NCBI RefSeq assembly: GCF_000955955.1
Contig: NZ_JYJG01000001.1
Span: 11,999-75,998 of the forward strand
DNA length: 64,000 bases
Direction of reading: 5' to 3'
Origin: Lentzea aerocolonigenes
GTDB taxonomy: Bacteria > Actinomycetota > Actinomycetes > Mycobacteriales > Pseudonocardiaceae
Made by a program: the position numbers and the translations under genes. The notes under the pieces are model-generated. The model worked only from the letters and a program-made list of their open reading frames with translations, had not been told where the DNA came from and did not search any database. Below, one piece after another: positions 9,437-17,019 of this stretch (its first letter is position 1; each line of letters opens with the position of its first letter).

Positions 9437-9463
9437 ACCCCGCTACCGTCTGGGCAGCGGGGT
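9437..9463. terminator. Bidirectional hairpin terminator
   Basis: ACCCCGCT (9437-9444) pairs perfectly with AGCGGGGT (9456-9463). It lies between the convergent DUF3145 gene and the end of the lanthipeptide exporter gene, overlapping the last codons of the latter. Confidence 0.6.
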
Positions 9464-11161
9464 CTCCTCGTGTCGTGTGGGGTCCCAGGCCAGCATGAGC
9501 TGCCCGTAGAGCGGCGAGGTCTGCAACAGGTGCTCGTGGGTGCCGAGCAACGGCTTCCCGCCGTCCATGACCAGCACGCGGTTCGCCCGCAGCGCCGAGC
9601 TCAGCCGGTGCGCGATCACCACGAGAATTCCGTCCCTTCGGGCAAAAGCACGTTCGACCCTGGCTTCCGCCGCCGGGTCGAGGTGTGAGGTCGCCTCGTC
9701 GAGGATCACCACGCTCGCGGACGTGACGTAAACCCGCGCGAGTGCCAGAAGTTGTGCCTCACCAGCGGAAAGTCCTTCACCCGCGTGGCCGAGCGGCGCG
9801 TCCAGGCCGCCGAGCCGGTCCAGAAGTGGTTTGGCGCCGACCTTTTTCACCGCTTCGGTGAGATCCTCGTCCGTCGCCCACGGCGCGAGCAGCGTCAGAT
9901 TTTCCCGCACGGTGCCCGTGAACAGGTACGTCTCCTGCGGAATCAGCGCGATCGCGTGGTGCCTCACCGCCGGATCCACCAGGTCCACGGGGGCGCCGCC
10001 GAACAGGACGCAGCCGAAGTCCGGTGGCATCAGGCCGGTGAGCAGACTGGCCATTGTGGACTTGCCGATGCCGGACGGTCCGACCACGGCCAGGTGGTCG
10101 CCGGGTTTGAGGCCGAGCGACAGGCCGCGCACCACGGGTTCCGCGTCCGGGCTCCAGCCGAACGTGACGTCCTTCAGCACGAATTCGCCGTTGGACGGAG
10201 TTTCCCGGCCTGTCTCCTGGGTTTTCTCAGGCGCGGCTTCCTGAAGTCGTTTGAGGGCAACCATCAGCCGCATCACGACGGTGCTGGTGGTGCGGGCCAG
10301 GCCGTGCAGCGCGGGGTTCACGCTGTTGGTGAGGTAGACGACCGCGGCGAGCACTGCACCCTTGGTCAGCTGGCCCGATGCGACGAGCGGGGGAGCGAAC
10401 GCCACCAGCAGCACGATCGGGGCGAAGCCGCCGATCGCGATCACCGTGGCGCGCAACGAGTTCGCCCACGCGACGACGACCGACGCCCTGGCCTGCTGGT
10501 CGATCTGCGTGGCGATGTCCTCGTAGGCCTCGTCGGAGGCGGTGCAGGCGGCGACGTCGCGCAGGCCGGTGAGCACCGCGCCGGACGCTTCCGCCGTGCG
10601 TTCGTCTGCCATCACGGCGTCGCGCTGGCGTTTGGCCAGTGAGGGAAGCATGAGCCCGAACAGCACCAGCGCGGCGATGATCGGCAGCACCACCAGCCAG
10701 ATCAACGCGGCCGCGGTGGTCGCTAGACCGATCAGCGCGGCGACCGTCGTGACGAGAAGTGCGCGGGCCTGCACCAGAACACCTGCGGTGGCGTCGCGCA
10801 CGACCTCGACGTGCCGCGTGATCATGGCCACCGCGCTGGCATCCGGCGTGCGGCGGTGCGTCGGATCGTTCAGCACGCCCTTCACCACCTGCGTGACCAG
10901 GGCGTCGCGCATGGGTTCGACGACACTGCCGAGCCGCGCGAAGACCTGGCGCTGACCGAGTGCCCCGGCGACCGCGAGCGCTGCGAAGGCGAGCAGCCAC
11001 AGGACACCGGCCTGCGGATCACCCGCGCCGAAGCCCTGGTCGACGGCGGTGCCGACGAGCTTGCCGCCGAAGAACGCCGGCACGCCTTCGAGCATGGACC
11101 AGCCGAGCAGGATCAGGACGCCTCTGCGGTGTCCTGCCAGCGTGGAGAGGTAGAAACGCAT
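9443..11161 (-). CDS. ABC exporter subunit B of class III lanthipeptide locus (RamB-like)
   Basis: A 572-residue fused permease-ATPase half transporter. An N-terminal six-helix domain (about 1-300) precedes a nucleotide-binding domain with Walker A VGPSGIGKST, signature LSAGEAQ (a variant of LSGGQ) and Walker B VVILDEATSHLD, which keeps the catalytic Glu. ATG 11161 shares its A with the TGA of the upstream subunit, indicating translational coupling. With the upstream gene it should form a heterodimer exporting the modified peptide. The position matches the last gene of ramCSAB-type loci. Confidence 0.88.
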   Translation of the reverse strand: MRFYLSTLAGHRRGVLILLGWSMLEGVPAFFGGKLVGTAVDQGFGAGDPQAGVLWLLAFAALAVAGALGQRQVFARLGSVVEPMRDALVTQVVKGVLNDPTHRRTPDASAVAMITRHVEVVRDATAGVLVQARALLVTTVAALIGLATTAAALIWLVVLPIIAALVLFGLMLPSLAKRQRDAVMADERTAEASGAVLTGLRDVAACTASDEAYEDIATQIDQQARASVVVAWANSLRATVIAIGGFAPIVLLVAFAPPLVASGQLTKGAVLAAVVYLTNSVNPALHGLARTTSTVVMRLMVALKRLQEAAPEKTQETGRETPSNGEFVLKDVTFGWSPDAEPVVRGLSLGLKPGDHLAVVGPSGIGKSTMASLLTGLMPPDFGCVLFGGAPVDLVDPAVRHHAIALIPQETYLFTGTVRENLTLLAPWATDEDLTEAVKKVGAKPLLDRLGGLDAPLGHAGEGLSAGEAQLLALARVYVTSASVVILDEATSHLDPAAEARVERAFARRDGILVVIAHRLSSALRANRVLVMDGGKPLLGTHEHLLQTSPLYGQLMLAWDPTRHEETPLPRR

Positions 11162-12774
11162 CACTCGCCCCCGGTGAACACGGCGCGGTAGTCCTCGTGG
11201 TCCCACAGCTCCTGGTGCGTGCCGGTGCCTCGCAACCGGCCTTTCTCCAGCCACACCACGACGTCCGCACGCGCTGCCGTGGCCGGCCGATGTGTCACGA
11301 CGACCCGTGTCCTGCCCGGTAGAGCGGTTGTCAGCGCGGCGTCCACTTTGGCCTCGGTGACGGTGTCGAGACTGGCGGTGGCGTCGTCGAGCACCAGCAC
11401 CTCGGGATCTCGGACTATTGCGCGCGCGAGCCCGATCCGTTGGGCTTCACCGCCGGACAGAGGTGCGTCCGCCAGCGGAGTGTCGTAGCCCTGTGGCAAG
11501 CGAATCAGCACGTCGTGCACTTGGGCCGCGACGGCCGCGTCACGAACCTGGGCGTCGTCGGCGGCGGTTCCATAGCCGATGGAACGGCCGATCGTCGTGC
11601 CGAGCAGCGCCGGCCGTTCGAATGCGTAACCGACGGCGCCTTCTCTGGCGACCGTGCCGTTGTCCACTGCGGACAGTCCACCGAGCACTGCGGCGAGCGT
11701 CGACTTGCCCGCGCCGGAGCTGCCCACGACCGCGGCGAACGCGCCGCCGGGGATCGTGAGGCTCACGTCGTGCAGGGCGCCGTCGACGCTGACGTTGCGC
11801 AGCTCGATTCCGGTGCTGGGCAGGAGTTCTGGGCGCGGGGGCACCGGGGTGTCGAGGACCTCGGCGATGCGGGTGGCCGACGCGCGGGTGCGTTCCAGCA
11901 CCGTGAGCTGCGGCATCTGACCGACGATGCCCATGCCGAGCGCGGTGTAGCCGAGCGCGGCGAGCACGTCGCCCGTGGTCAGCCTGCCTTCGAGGATGCC
12001 GAAACCGGCGGCGACGAGCACGGCCAGTTCCACGGCAGGCAGCAGAAGTCCGGCCCGCCACATCATCTTCGCCTGGGTGCGCCACATGCCCGCGCCGGCC
12101 GCGGCGAGGCGGGGGAGCGGCTGCAGCACGCGTTCCGACTCGCGGTCGGCGATGCCCGCCGCGGCGATCGTGTGCCTGCCGGCCACCGCGTCGAGCAGGC
12201 GGGCCGAGATCTCACCGGAAACCTGCTGGTAGGCCAGCACGTCGTCGGCGGTGAGCTGCATGTGTGAGCGGACCAGGAACATCGCCAGCGGCACGCTCAC
12301 CGCGAACACCGCGGCGAGCCGCCAGTCCAGCAACGCCAGCGCCACGACGGCACCCACCGACGACACGGCGGTGACGGTCAGGGCCAGCAGCGTGACCACG
12401 ATGCCACCGGCGTTGCCGCAGTCGCCGGTCAACCGGCTCACGGCGTCACCGGCGGCGAACCGGGACGGATGACCGAGCGCGAGCAGGTGGCGGGACAGTC
12501 GTTTGCGCAGCCAGGCGGTGGCACGGGCGGTGATGCTCGCGGCCAGCACGATGCCGATCGCGTCGCCGACGATCTCCGTTGCCGCGAGCAGGAGCAGCCA
12601 CAACACGGTGACCAGCACGAACTTGCCGCTCAACGCCATGTCGACAGCGCCTGCGAGTGCGGTGGGGAGAAGCAGGCCACCGGTGGTCGCCACAGCGGCG
12701 TTGAGGAGCAGCAACCACGGGCGGAAGTCGCGTCTGACGGTGGAGAACAGCAGAGTGTCACCGGGTTTGGCCAT
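11161..12774 (-). CDS. ABC exporter subunit A of class III lanthipeptide locus (RamA-like)
   Basis: A 537-residue fused permease-ATPase from ATG 12774, with GGAGG nine bases upstream. Transmembrane helices occupy about residues 20-290. The ATPase domain has Walker A VGSSGAGKST, signature LSGGEAQR and Walker B VLVLDDATASLD. The Asp after the Walker B Asp replaces the usual catalytic Glu, so this half probably forms the degenerate site of a heterodimer, while its partner keeps a Glu. It lies downstream of the precursor gene, behind strong hairpins that may lower its expression relative to the precursor. Confidence 0.88.
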   Translation of the reverse strand: MAKPGDTLLFSTVRRDFRPWLLLLNAAVATTGGLLLPTALAGAVDMALSGKFVLVTVLWLLLLAATEIVGDAIGIVLAASITARATAWLRKRLSRHLLALGHPSRFAAGDAVSRLTGDCGNAGGIVVTLLALTVTAVSSVGAVVALALLDWRLAAVFAVSVPLAMFLVRSHMQLTADDVLAYQQVSGEISARLLDAVAGRHTIAAAGIADRESERVLQPLPRLAAAGAGMWRTQAKMMWRAGLLLPAVELAVLVAAGFGILEGRLTTGDVLAALGYTALGMGIVGQMPQLTVLERTRASATRIAEVLDTPVPPRPELLPSTGIELRNVSVDGALHDVSLTIPGGAFAAVVGSSGAGKSTLAAVLGGLSAVDNGTVAREGAVGYAFERPALLGTTIGRSIGYGTAADDAQVRDAAVAAQVHDVLIRLPQGYDTPLADAPLSGGEAQRIGLARAIVRDPEVLVLDDATASLDTVTEAKVDAALTTALPGRTRVVVTHRPATAARADVVVWLEKGRLRGTGTHQELWDHEDYRAVFTGGE

Positions 12775-12813
12775 CTCTGTTCCTCCGGAAGTCGTCAGGG
12801 CGCATCATGAGCG

Positions 12814-12887
12814 AGGGCCCGACAGCTGGCCGGCTGCCGGGCCCTGCAGTTGGCGGGTGAGCGGCATACTTCGCCTATGCCGCTCAC
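12814..12887 (-). terminator. Tandem hairpins between precursor and exporter genes (attenuator candidate)
   Basis: Two stems lie in the 141 bp between the precursor stop and the exporter start. One is a perfect 12-bp stem, GTGAGCGGCATA (12857-12868) with TATGCCGCTCAC (12876-12887). The other pairs AGGGCCCG (12814-12821) with CGGGCCCT (12838-12845) around an inner CAGC/GCTG stem. Neither is followed by a clear T run, so partial read-through is plausible; such hairpins commonly keep precursor mRNA in excess. Confidence 0.6.
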
Positions 12888-12915
12888 TCACCGCGGTGTT
12901 TCAGTTGAGGCGTTG

Positions 12916-13080
12916 TCAGCAGGCCAGCAGGCTGACGGTGGAGTGCGAGCAGGGGAGCAGCAGCGACGCGTTGGACGCGGTCGTGGAGCCGCCGCCACCG
13001 CCGCCGCCGTGGCCCGACGCCATCGCGTTGCTCGGCGCCTCGGGGGTCTCGAGGTCCTGCATGTCAAGGATGAAGCCCAT
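12916..13080 (-). CDS. Class III lanthipeptide precursor (RamS/AmfS-like)
   Basis: A 54-residue peptide from ATG 13080 with GGAG eight bases upstream, 38 bp after the LanKC stop. The leader has ILDMQDLETP at residues 4-13, the recognition helix typical of class III leaders (SapB and AmfS type), and ends in a run of seven Gly (25-31). The core carries two labionin/lanthionine signatures: S36-x2-S39-x4-C44 and S47-x2-S50-x3-C54. SASLLLPC-like and VSLLAC segments resemble the SLLLC and LSITTC rings of SapB. The kinase-lyase-cyclase upstream should phosphorylate and eliminate the Ser, then add the Cys thiols. Core length is about 22 residues; the true leader cut is unknown. Confidence 0.9.
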   Translation of the reverse strand: MGFILDMQDLETPEAPSNAMASGHGGGGGGGSTTASNASLLLPCSHSTVSLLAC

Positions 13081-13118
13081 GACGATCTCCTTCTTCGAGG
13101 ATCTTTCGGGGGTTACTG

Positions 13119-15686
13119 CTACCGGTCCGAGAGGACCGGGGCCTGAGCCCTTCCGAGGAAGGGAAGTGGTGGACGTCCGTCCACTGTGGAGGCGATCGCG
13201 AGCAGCACGCCCGCGCCGCCGGTGTTGAGGTCCATGGAGAGCCTGCGCAGCTGCACACCGGGGAACGCGAGCCCGTCACCGAAGCGCACGGCGTGCCAGC
13301 CCAGTGCCCGCAGGTGCTTCTGGACCGAGCGCTCGAGCCGCTCGTCCTGGCGGGTCCTGTTCGCGTGGGCGAGGGTGGCCATCAGACCGGCCCTGCCCAG
13401 CGTGAACGCCGGCTGGATGACGAACTCCCCGGTGCAGCCGCTGAGCAGTTCTGGCAGCTTCTCGACGCACGGGCGTTCCGGCGCGACCGCGGCGAACTCG
13501 GTGAGCACCAGCGCGATGCCCGCACCGCCGATGCCGACGTACGGCAGGCTCCTGAACGTGCCGTCGCGCACCTGCAGCGAACCGTCGAGCGCGATCATCG
13601 TCTCGGCCAGGTCGCGTTCGAGCGCCTGCTCCGCGAGCTTCAGCCAGCGTCGTTCGGTGGTGTGCTCGTACATCCGCAGGAAGAACAACGCCGGTCCCGA
13701 CCAGCCGTGCAGCAGACCCGCCCGTGCCTTGTCACCCGGTCCTGCCACGTCGGCCAGCTGCTTCGCGAGCCGCTCGGCGAGCTCTTCGGCCTTGACCGCG
13801 AAGCTGTCGTCGTGGCGGGTGTCCGCGAAGTGCAGCAGGTTGAGCCCGATGCCGGACAGCCCAGCGCTCAGCCCGTGGTCGTTCGTGGTGGGGACGAGCG
13901 CGGCGTAGGTCTCGACGAGCTCGGTCGCGACGTCGTGGTGGCCGAAGTTCTCCAGCACGTGCGCGATTCCGTGGGCGCCGACGAAGAAACCGGGCTGCTT
14001 CGGCGGGTCCTGCCGGACCGTCCTGATCAGCCAGTCCTCGTGCTCCGGGTAGCGGCCCTCGCCTGCTTCCGAGAGGGCGTGCAGCACACCTGCCGCGCCG
14101 TAACCGAAGCACGTGCCGCCGACCTCGAACTGCTCGATGTCGCCGGGGAACAGCCGGTCCTGGCGTTGTGGCGTCGCGCTGTGCAGGATCGCCGTGGCGA
14201 TCTCCTTGCGCACGACCGTCCAGTCCGGGTTCTCCTCGTCGAACTCGGTGAACGCCGCATCGGCCGGCGGGTCGACGCGCGGGGTGAGCACGTCGATGAT
14301 CTCCTGGCCGTACTCGTCGGTGAGCCCGAAGCGCTGCTTGATCACCTGCACGTGCTGCGGGAGTTTCGCCGGGGCGAGCTCCAGCACCGTGTTGAGCGGC
14401 AGGAAGATCCACAGCTTGAGCGCCGCGAGCGGGTGCTCGTCGATCTCGAAGCCCTCGCGGTCCGGCGGGGCCTGGAAGCCGGGCGCGCCCAGCGTGGGCC
14501 GGTGCACGTTCTCGATCGTCGACGACAGCTCGAAGTCGATCAGCGAGACCTCGTCGTCGTCATCGACCAGGATGTTGAGCGTGTGCAGGTCGCCGAACAC
14601 GACGCCGCGCTCGTGAACCCTGGTCATGAGTTCCTCGACCTTGCCGACCAGGGCGAGCGCGCGGTCCTTGTACTCGGCGAGCTTCTCGTCGGTCGCTTCC
14701 CTGTGCGTCAACGGGTAGTTGTGGCCGAGCCACTGCCCGAGCGAGCGTCCTGGCATGAACTCCATGGCGACGAAGAGGTGCTCCCACTCGGTGAAGCGGT
14801 CGTACACCTCCGGCACGCCCTTGACGCCGTTGAGCTTGGTGAGGATCTCGTGTTCCAGCTCCAGCCGTGCCACGGCGTCGCGGCCCTCGCGGTCGAGCCC
14901 GGCGTGCGGCCGCGCCTCCTTGAGGACGACCTCCTTGCCGTCGCTCTTGCGGGTGGCCAGGTAGACGCCGCCCCCGTTGGAGAAGTGCAGCGAACGCTTG
15001 ATCTGGTACGGGAACTGTTCGGGGTCGCCGGCGTTGCGCTCGGCGAGGTGCGGGGCCAGGAACTCCGGCAGCTCGATCCACTCCGGCACGCTGAAGACCG
15101 GCTTGCGCTTGTCCGCGATGAGCTTGCCGTCCGGGCCCTCGATCGCGAGCACCTGCTGGCCGTCGACCTCGAGCCACTGCTCGGAGAACCCGCCGTAGCG
15201 CACGTAGAGCGGACCCTTGCCGTACCGCAGGTCGCTCAGGATGTAGGCGCCGTGCTCACCGTGCAGGATCGCGCCGAGCTCGGCGCAGATGGTCTCGAGC
15301 TGCTCGGTGCCCGTCGGGTAGATCGTGATCAGCTTGCCGCTGCCCTCGCGGGGCGCGTACTTCGAGTTGCGGGCGAGCACGATCGAGATCGTCTGCAGGT
15401 ACTTGAACGGAATTCGCCGCTCGACGCAGTAGTCGAAGGTCTCCTTGAGAACCTTGCCCGCGTTGTCGAGACCTGCGGAGACGTGGATCTTCCAACCCTG
15501 TTTCGGCAGCTGCACTCCCTGCGGGTGCAGGTGGCGCCACACGTTGCGCTCGATCTGCACCCAGCCGGCGGGGAGTTCGGGCAGCTCACGCGAAAAGTCG
15601 TCGCCGGGGAGGTCGCTTTCGGTGCTGCTCTGCAGATCGTAGAACCGTCGATCTGCGAAGCAGAACGCCTCGTATCTGAGGTCCAC
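13119..15686 (-). CDS. Class III lanthipeptide synthetase (LanKC, RamC-like)
   Basis: An 855-residue trifunctional enzyme. The N-terminal lyase part (about 1-225) starts MDLRYEAFCFADRRFYD. A Ser/Thr-kinase-like domain (about 225-500) has the Gly-rich NGGGVYLA, the Lys of EVVLKEARP, the catalytic loop VFGDLHTLNILVD and the metal motif SLIDFEL. A LanC-like cyclase domain (about 515-855) has SAGLSGIGLNLLHF and LLHGWSGPALFF. It lacks the Cys/Cys/His zinc ligands of LanC, which places it in class III rather than class IV. It makes lanthionine or labionin from the peptide encoded just downstream. The gene order synthetase, precursor, two exporter halves is that of ramCSAB; no RamR-like regulator is adjacent. 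Confidence 0.93.
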   Translation of the reverse strand: MDLRYEAFCFADRRFYDLQSSTESDLPGDDFSRELPELPAGWVQIERNVWRHLHPQGVQLPKQGWKIHVSAGLDNAGKVLKETFDYCVERRIPFKYLQTISIVLARNSKYAPREGSGKLITIYPTGTEQLETICAELGAILHGEHGAYILSDLRYGKGPLYVRYGGFSEQWLEVDGQQVLAIEGPDGKLIADKRKPVFSVPEWIELPEFLAPHLAERNAGDPEQFPYQIKRSLHFSNGGGVYLATRKSDGKEVVLKEARPHAGLDREGRDAVARLELEHEILTKLNGVKGVPEVYDRFTEWEHLFVAMEFMPGRSLGQWLGHNYPLTHREATDEKLAEYKDRALALVGKVEELMTRVHERGVVFGDLHTLNILVDDDDEVSLIDFELSSTIENVHRPTLGAPGFQAPPDREGFEIDEHPLAALKLWIFLPLNTVLELAPAKLPQHVQVIKQRFGLTDEYGQEIIDVLTPRVDPPADAAFTEFDEENPDWTVVRKEIATAILHSATPQRQDRLFPGDIEQFEVGGTCFGYGAAGVLHALSEAGEGRYPEHEDWLIRTVRQDPPKQPGFFVGAHGIAHVLENFGHHDVATELVETYAALVPTTNDHGLSAGLSGIGLNLLHFADTRHDDSFAVKAEELAERLAKQLADVAGPGDKARAGLLHGWSGPALFFLRMYEHTTERRWLKLAEQALERDLAETMIALDGSLQVRDGTFRSLPYVGIGGAGIALVLTEFAAVAPERPCVEKLPELLSGCTGEFVIQPAFTLGRAGLMATLAHANRTRQDERLERSVQKHLRALGWHAVRFGDGLAFPGVQLRRLSMDLNTGGAGVLLAIASTVDGRPPLPFLGRAQAPVLSDR

Positions 15687-16125
15687 CGAATTCCCTCCTC
15701 GACTGTTTGCGATTTCGTTGACGCGGCATATTCGGCCACAATTCGGCGGCTATGGCCAATCCGCCATTCGAGGTATATGGGTAGCCCGTTCGTGTCCGAA
15801 TGAGACGTGGTTACCGGCGCGTATGTGACAGTTCGTGATGAGGTTTGGGTCCATCTCACCCGGCTGCGAGGTTTGCTGATTGGTGAGTCAGCGCACCCGT
15901 CTTGGGGCTATGCTAAACGGCACTGTATCGTTCCATAACGGCGCAACGCGGTGAGCTGCGGTATTCCAAGTCGATCTCGACGTATAGTTGGGGGTACACA
16001 ACCGTCGTGCACGCGCTGTGTTCTGTGCTCTTTTCGGGTGAAGCCGCGAATCGCGACGAATGCGCGTTTAGTACGGCCGATCGGCGGTATGGGCTCACCT
16101 GAAAGAACTCATTCGGAGGATGAGA

Positions 16126-16287
16126 TTGCGCATGTACTTTTATGTAGCAATCATTGTCTTGCTACATGCAACTTGCATCCGCGGGAAATGTAGTCTTTTG
16201 GGTGAAGTTTTATGTTTCGATGTAACGGAACCGTTTGTGAGTGGGCCTCTGCTGTCCGAGGGCCGCCGCGCGGGGGGTGACAGCTAG
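16126..16287 (+). CDS. Candidate 53-residue peptide with hydrophobic N-terminus (doubtful)
   Basis: From TTG 16126, six bases after GGAGG (16115-16119), the frame runs 53 codons to TAG 16285. The N-terminal MYFYVAIIVLLHATC looks like a membrane or signal segment ending in a Cys, and three Cys lie in the first 30 residues. Codon use is AT-rich and unlike the neighbouring genes. The ATG at 16132 is an alternative start. It ends nine bases before the next gene. It may be chance within an AT-rich regulatory region. Confidence 0.25.
   Translation: MRMYFYVAIIVLLHATCIRGKCSLLGEVLCFDVTEPFVSGPLLSEGRRAGGDS
16142..16178. promoter_or_regulatory. Overlapping inverted repeats upstream of LanKC operon
   Basis: ATGTAGCAA (16142-16150) and TTGCTACAT (16159-16167) form a perfect 9-bp inverted repeat around 8 bases. 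ATGCAA-C-TTGCAT (16166-16178) overlaps its right end. They are about 460 bp upstream of the LanKC start and 120 bp upstream of the 16297 gene. A regulator-binding site or an RNA hairpin are both possible. Confidence 0.4.
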
Positions 16288-16296
16288 GCTGTTTGC

Positions 16297-16875
16297 GTGG
16301 CGAGTGGGGCTAGCCGGTGGTTGGTGCCGGCCGTGGTGGTGATCACCGGAGCTGCTGTTGCGGCTGGGATGGTGGGGCGGACGCTCTACTCGCGTCCTCC
16401 CGAGGCTCAGGGTGATCCGGTGGTGGCCTCGTCCGCTGTGGTGTCCGGGGAGCCTCTGCCTGGGATCTCGCAGGTTCGGTTGAGCCCCGACTCGTTCTTC
16501 CACCCGGATCGGACTGCTGTGCAGTCGGTGCTGCAGAGGTTCTTCGACGCGATCAACCGGCGGGATTTTGCCCAGTGGCGGGGGACTGTGTCGGCTCGGA
16601 GGGTTTCGCAGACCGTTGAGTCGACTTGGGCTGCTGCCTATGAGACCACCCGGGACGGTGGGGTGGTGGTGCAGCGGGTCGAGTCCGACGTGGTGGGGCG
16701 GCGGTTGCGGGTGTTGATCTCGTTCGTGTCCACTCAGGACGTTGAGAAGGCGCCGGTTGCGTTGCCGGAGGGGTGTATCCGGTGGCGGGTTGTGTACGTG
16801 ATGGTGTGGGAGGGTGGGGAGTTGAAGGTGGATGAGGCGCCGGAGAACCGGACTCCTCAGATGGAGAAGTGCTGA
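16297..16875 (+). CDS. Membrane-anchored protein of unknown function
   Basis: A 192-residue protein from GTG 16297. A signal-anchor helix occupies about residues 8-27 (WLVPAVVVITGAAVAAG). A Pro-rich linker and a domain of about 120 residues follow. That domain begins RTAVQSVLQRFFDAINRRDFAQW and resembles the NTF2/SnoaL fold often found outside the actinobacterial membrane. There are no catalytic residues I can name. It stands alone between the lanthipeptide locus and the convergent fatty acid operon, with 144 bp to the fabF end. Confidence 0.65.
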   Translation: MASGASRWLVPAVVVITGAAVAAGMVGRTLYSRPPEAQGDPVVASSAVVSGEPLPGISQVRLSPDSFFHPDRTAVQSVLQRFFDAINRRDFAQWRGTVSARRVSQTVESTWAAAYETTRDGGVVVQRVESDVVGRRLRVLISFVSTQDVEKAPVALPEGCIRWRVVYVMVWEGGELKVDEAPENRTPQMEKC

Positions 16876-16977
16876 CGCCGCCTACGGCGTAGGTCGCCGT
16901 TCCGGCGGGCGTTGTGGCGTGTGCAAGTACCACCAACTCATGATCAAACCGTCTCTAACTACCACCAACAGCACGAA

Positions 16978-17005
16978 GCCCCGGTCTGCCGAAGCTGACC
17001 GGGGC
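16978..17005. terminator. Bidirectional hairpin terminator
   Basis: GCCCCGGTC (16978-16986) pairs with GACCGGGGC (16997-17005). It lies just after the end of fabF on the minus strand and after the convergent 16297 gene. Confidence 0.65.
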
Positions 17006-17019
17006 GTCTGTGGTGTGGC

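Larger units (their letters stand above)
15687..16296. other. AT-rich upstream region of the lanthipeptide locus
   Basis: This 610-bp stretch is clearly richer in A+T than its surroundings, above all from about 15900 to 16230. It must hold the promoter of the LanKC gene (minus) and probably that of the 16297 gene (plus). I see no long conserved gene. It contains the inverted repeats at 16142-16178 and one candidate small ORF (16126-16287), listed separately. Confidence 0.6.

Noticed and set aside
13293..15803. Very long open frame opposite the LanKC gene (and similar ones opposite aceE and opposite the hydrolase at 21957)
   Set aside because: These are GC-driven mirror frames with Arg/Ala/His-rich, low-complexity translations; the opposite strand carries clear conserved enzymes.
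16089..16193. A 34-residue plus-strand ORF with three Cys (HVLLCSNHCLATC) near the lanthipeptide genes, which could pass for a second precursor
   Set aside because: It has no Ser-x2-Ser-Cys motif, no class III leader and no good ribosome-binding site, and it lies in an AT-rich inverted-repeat region. The real precursor is at 12916-13080.
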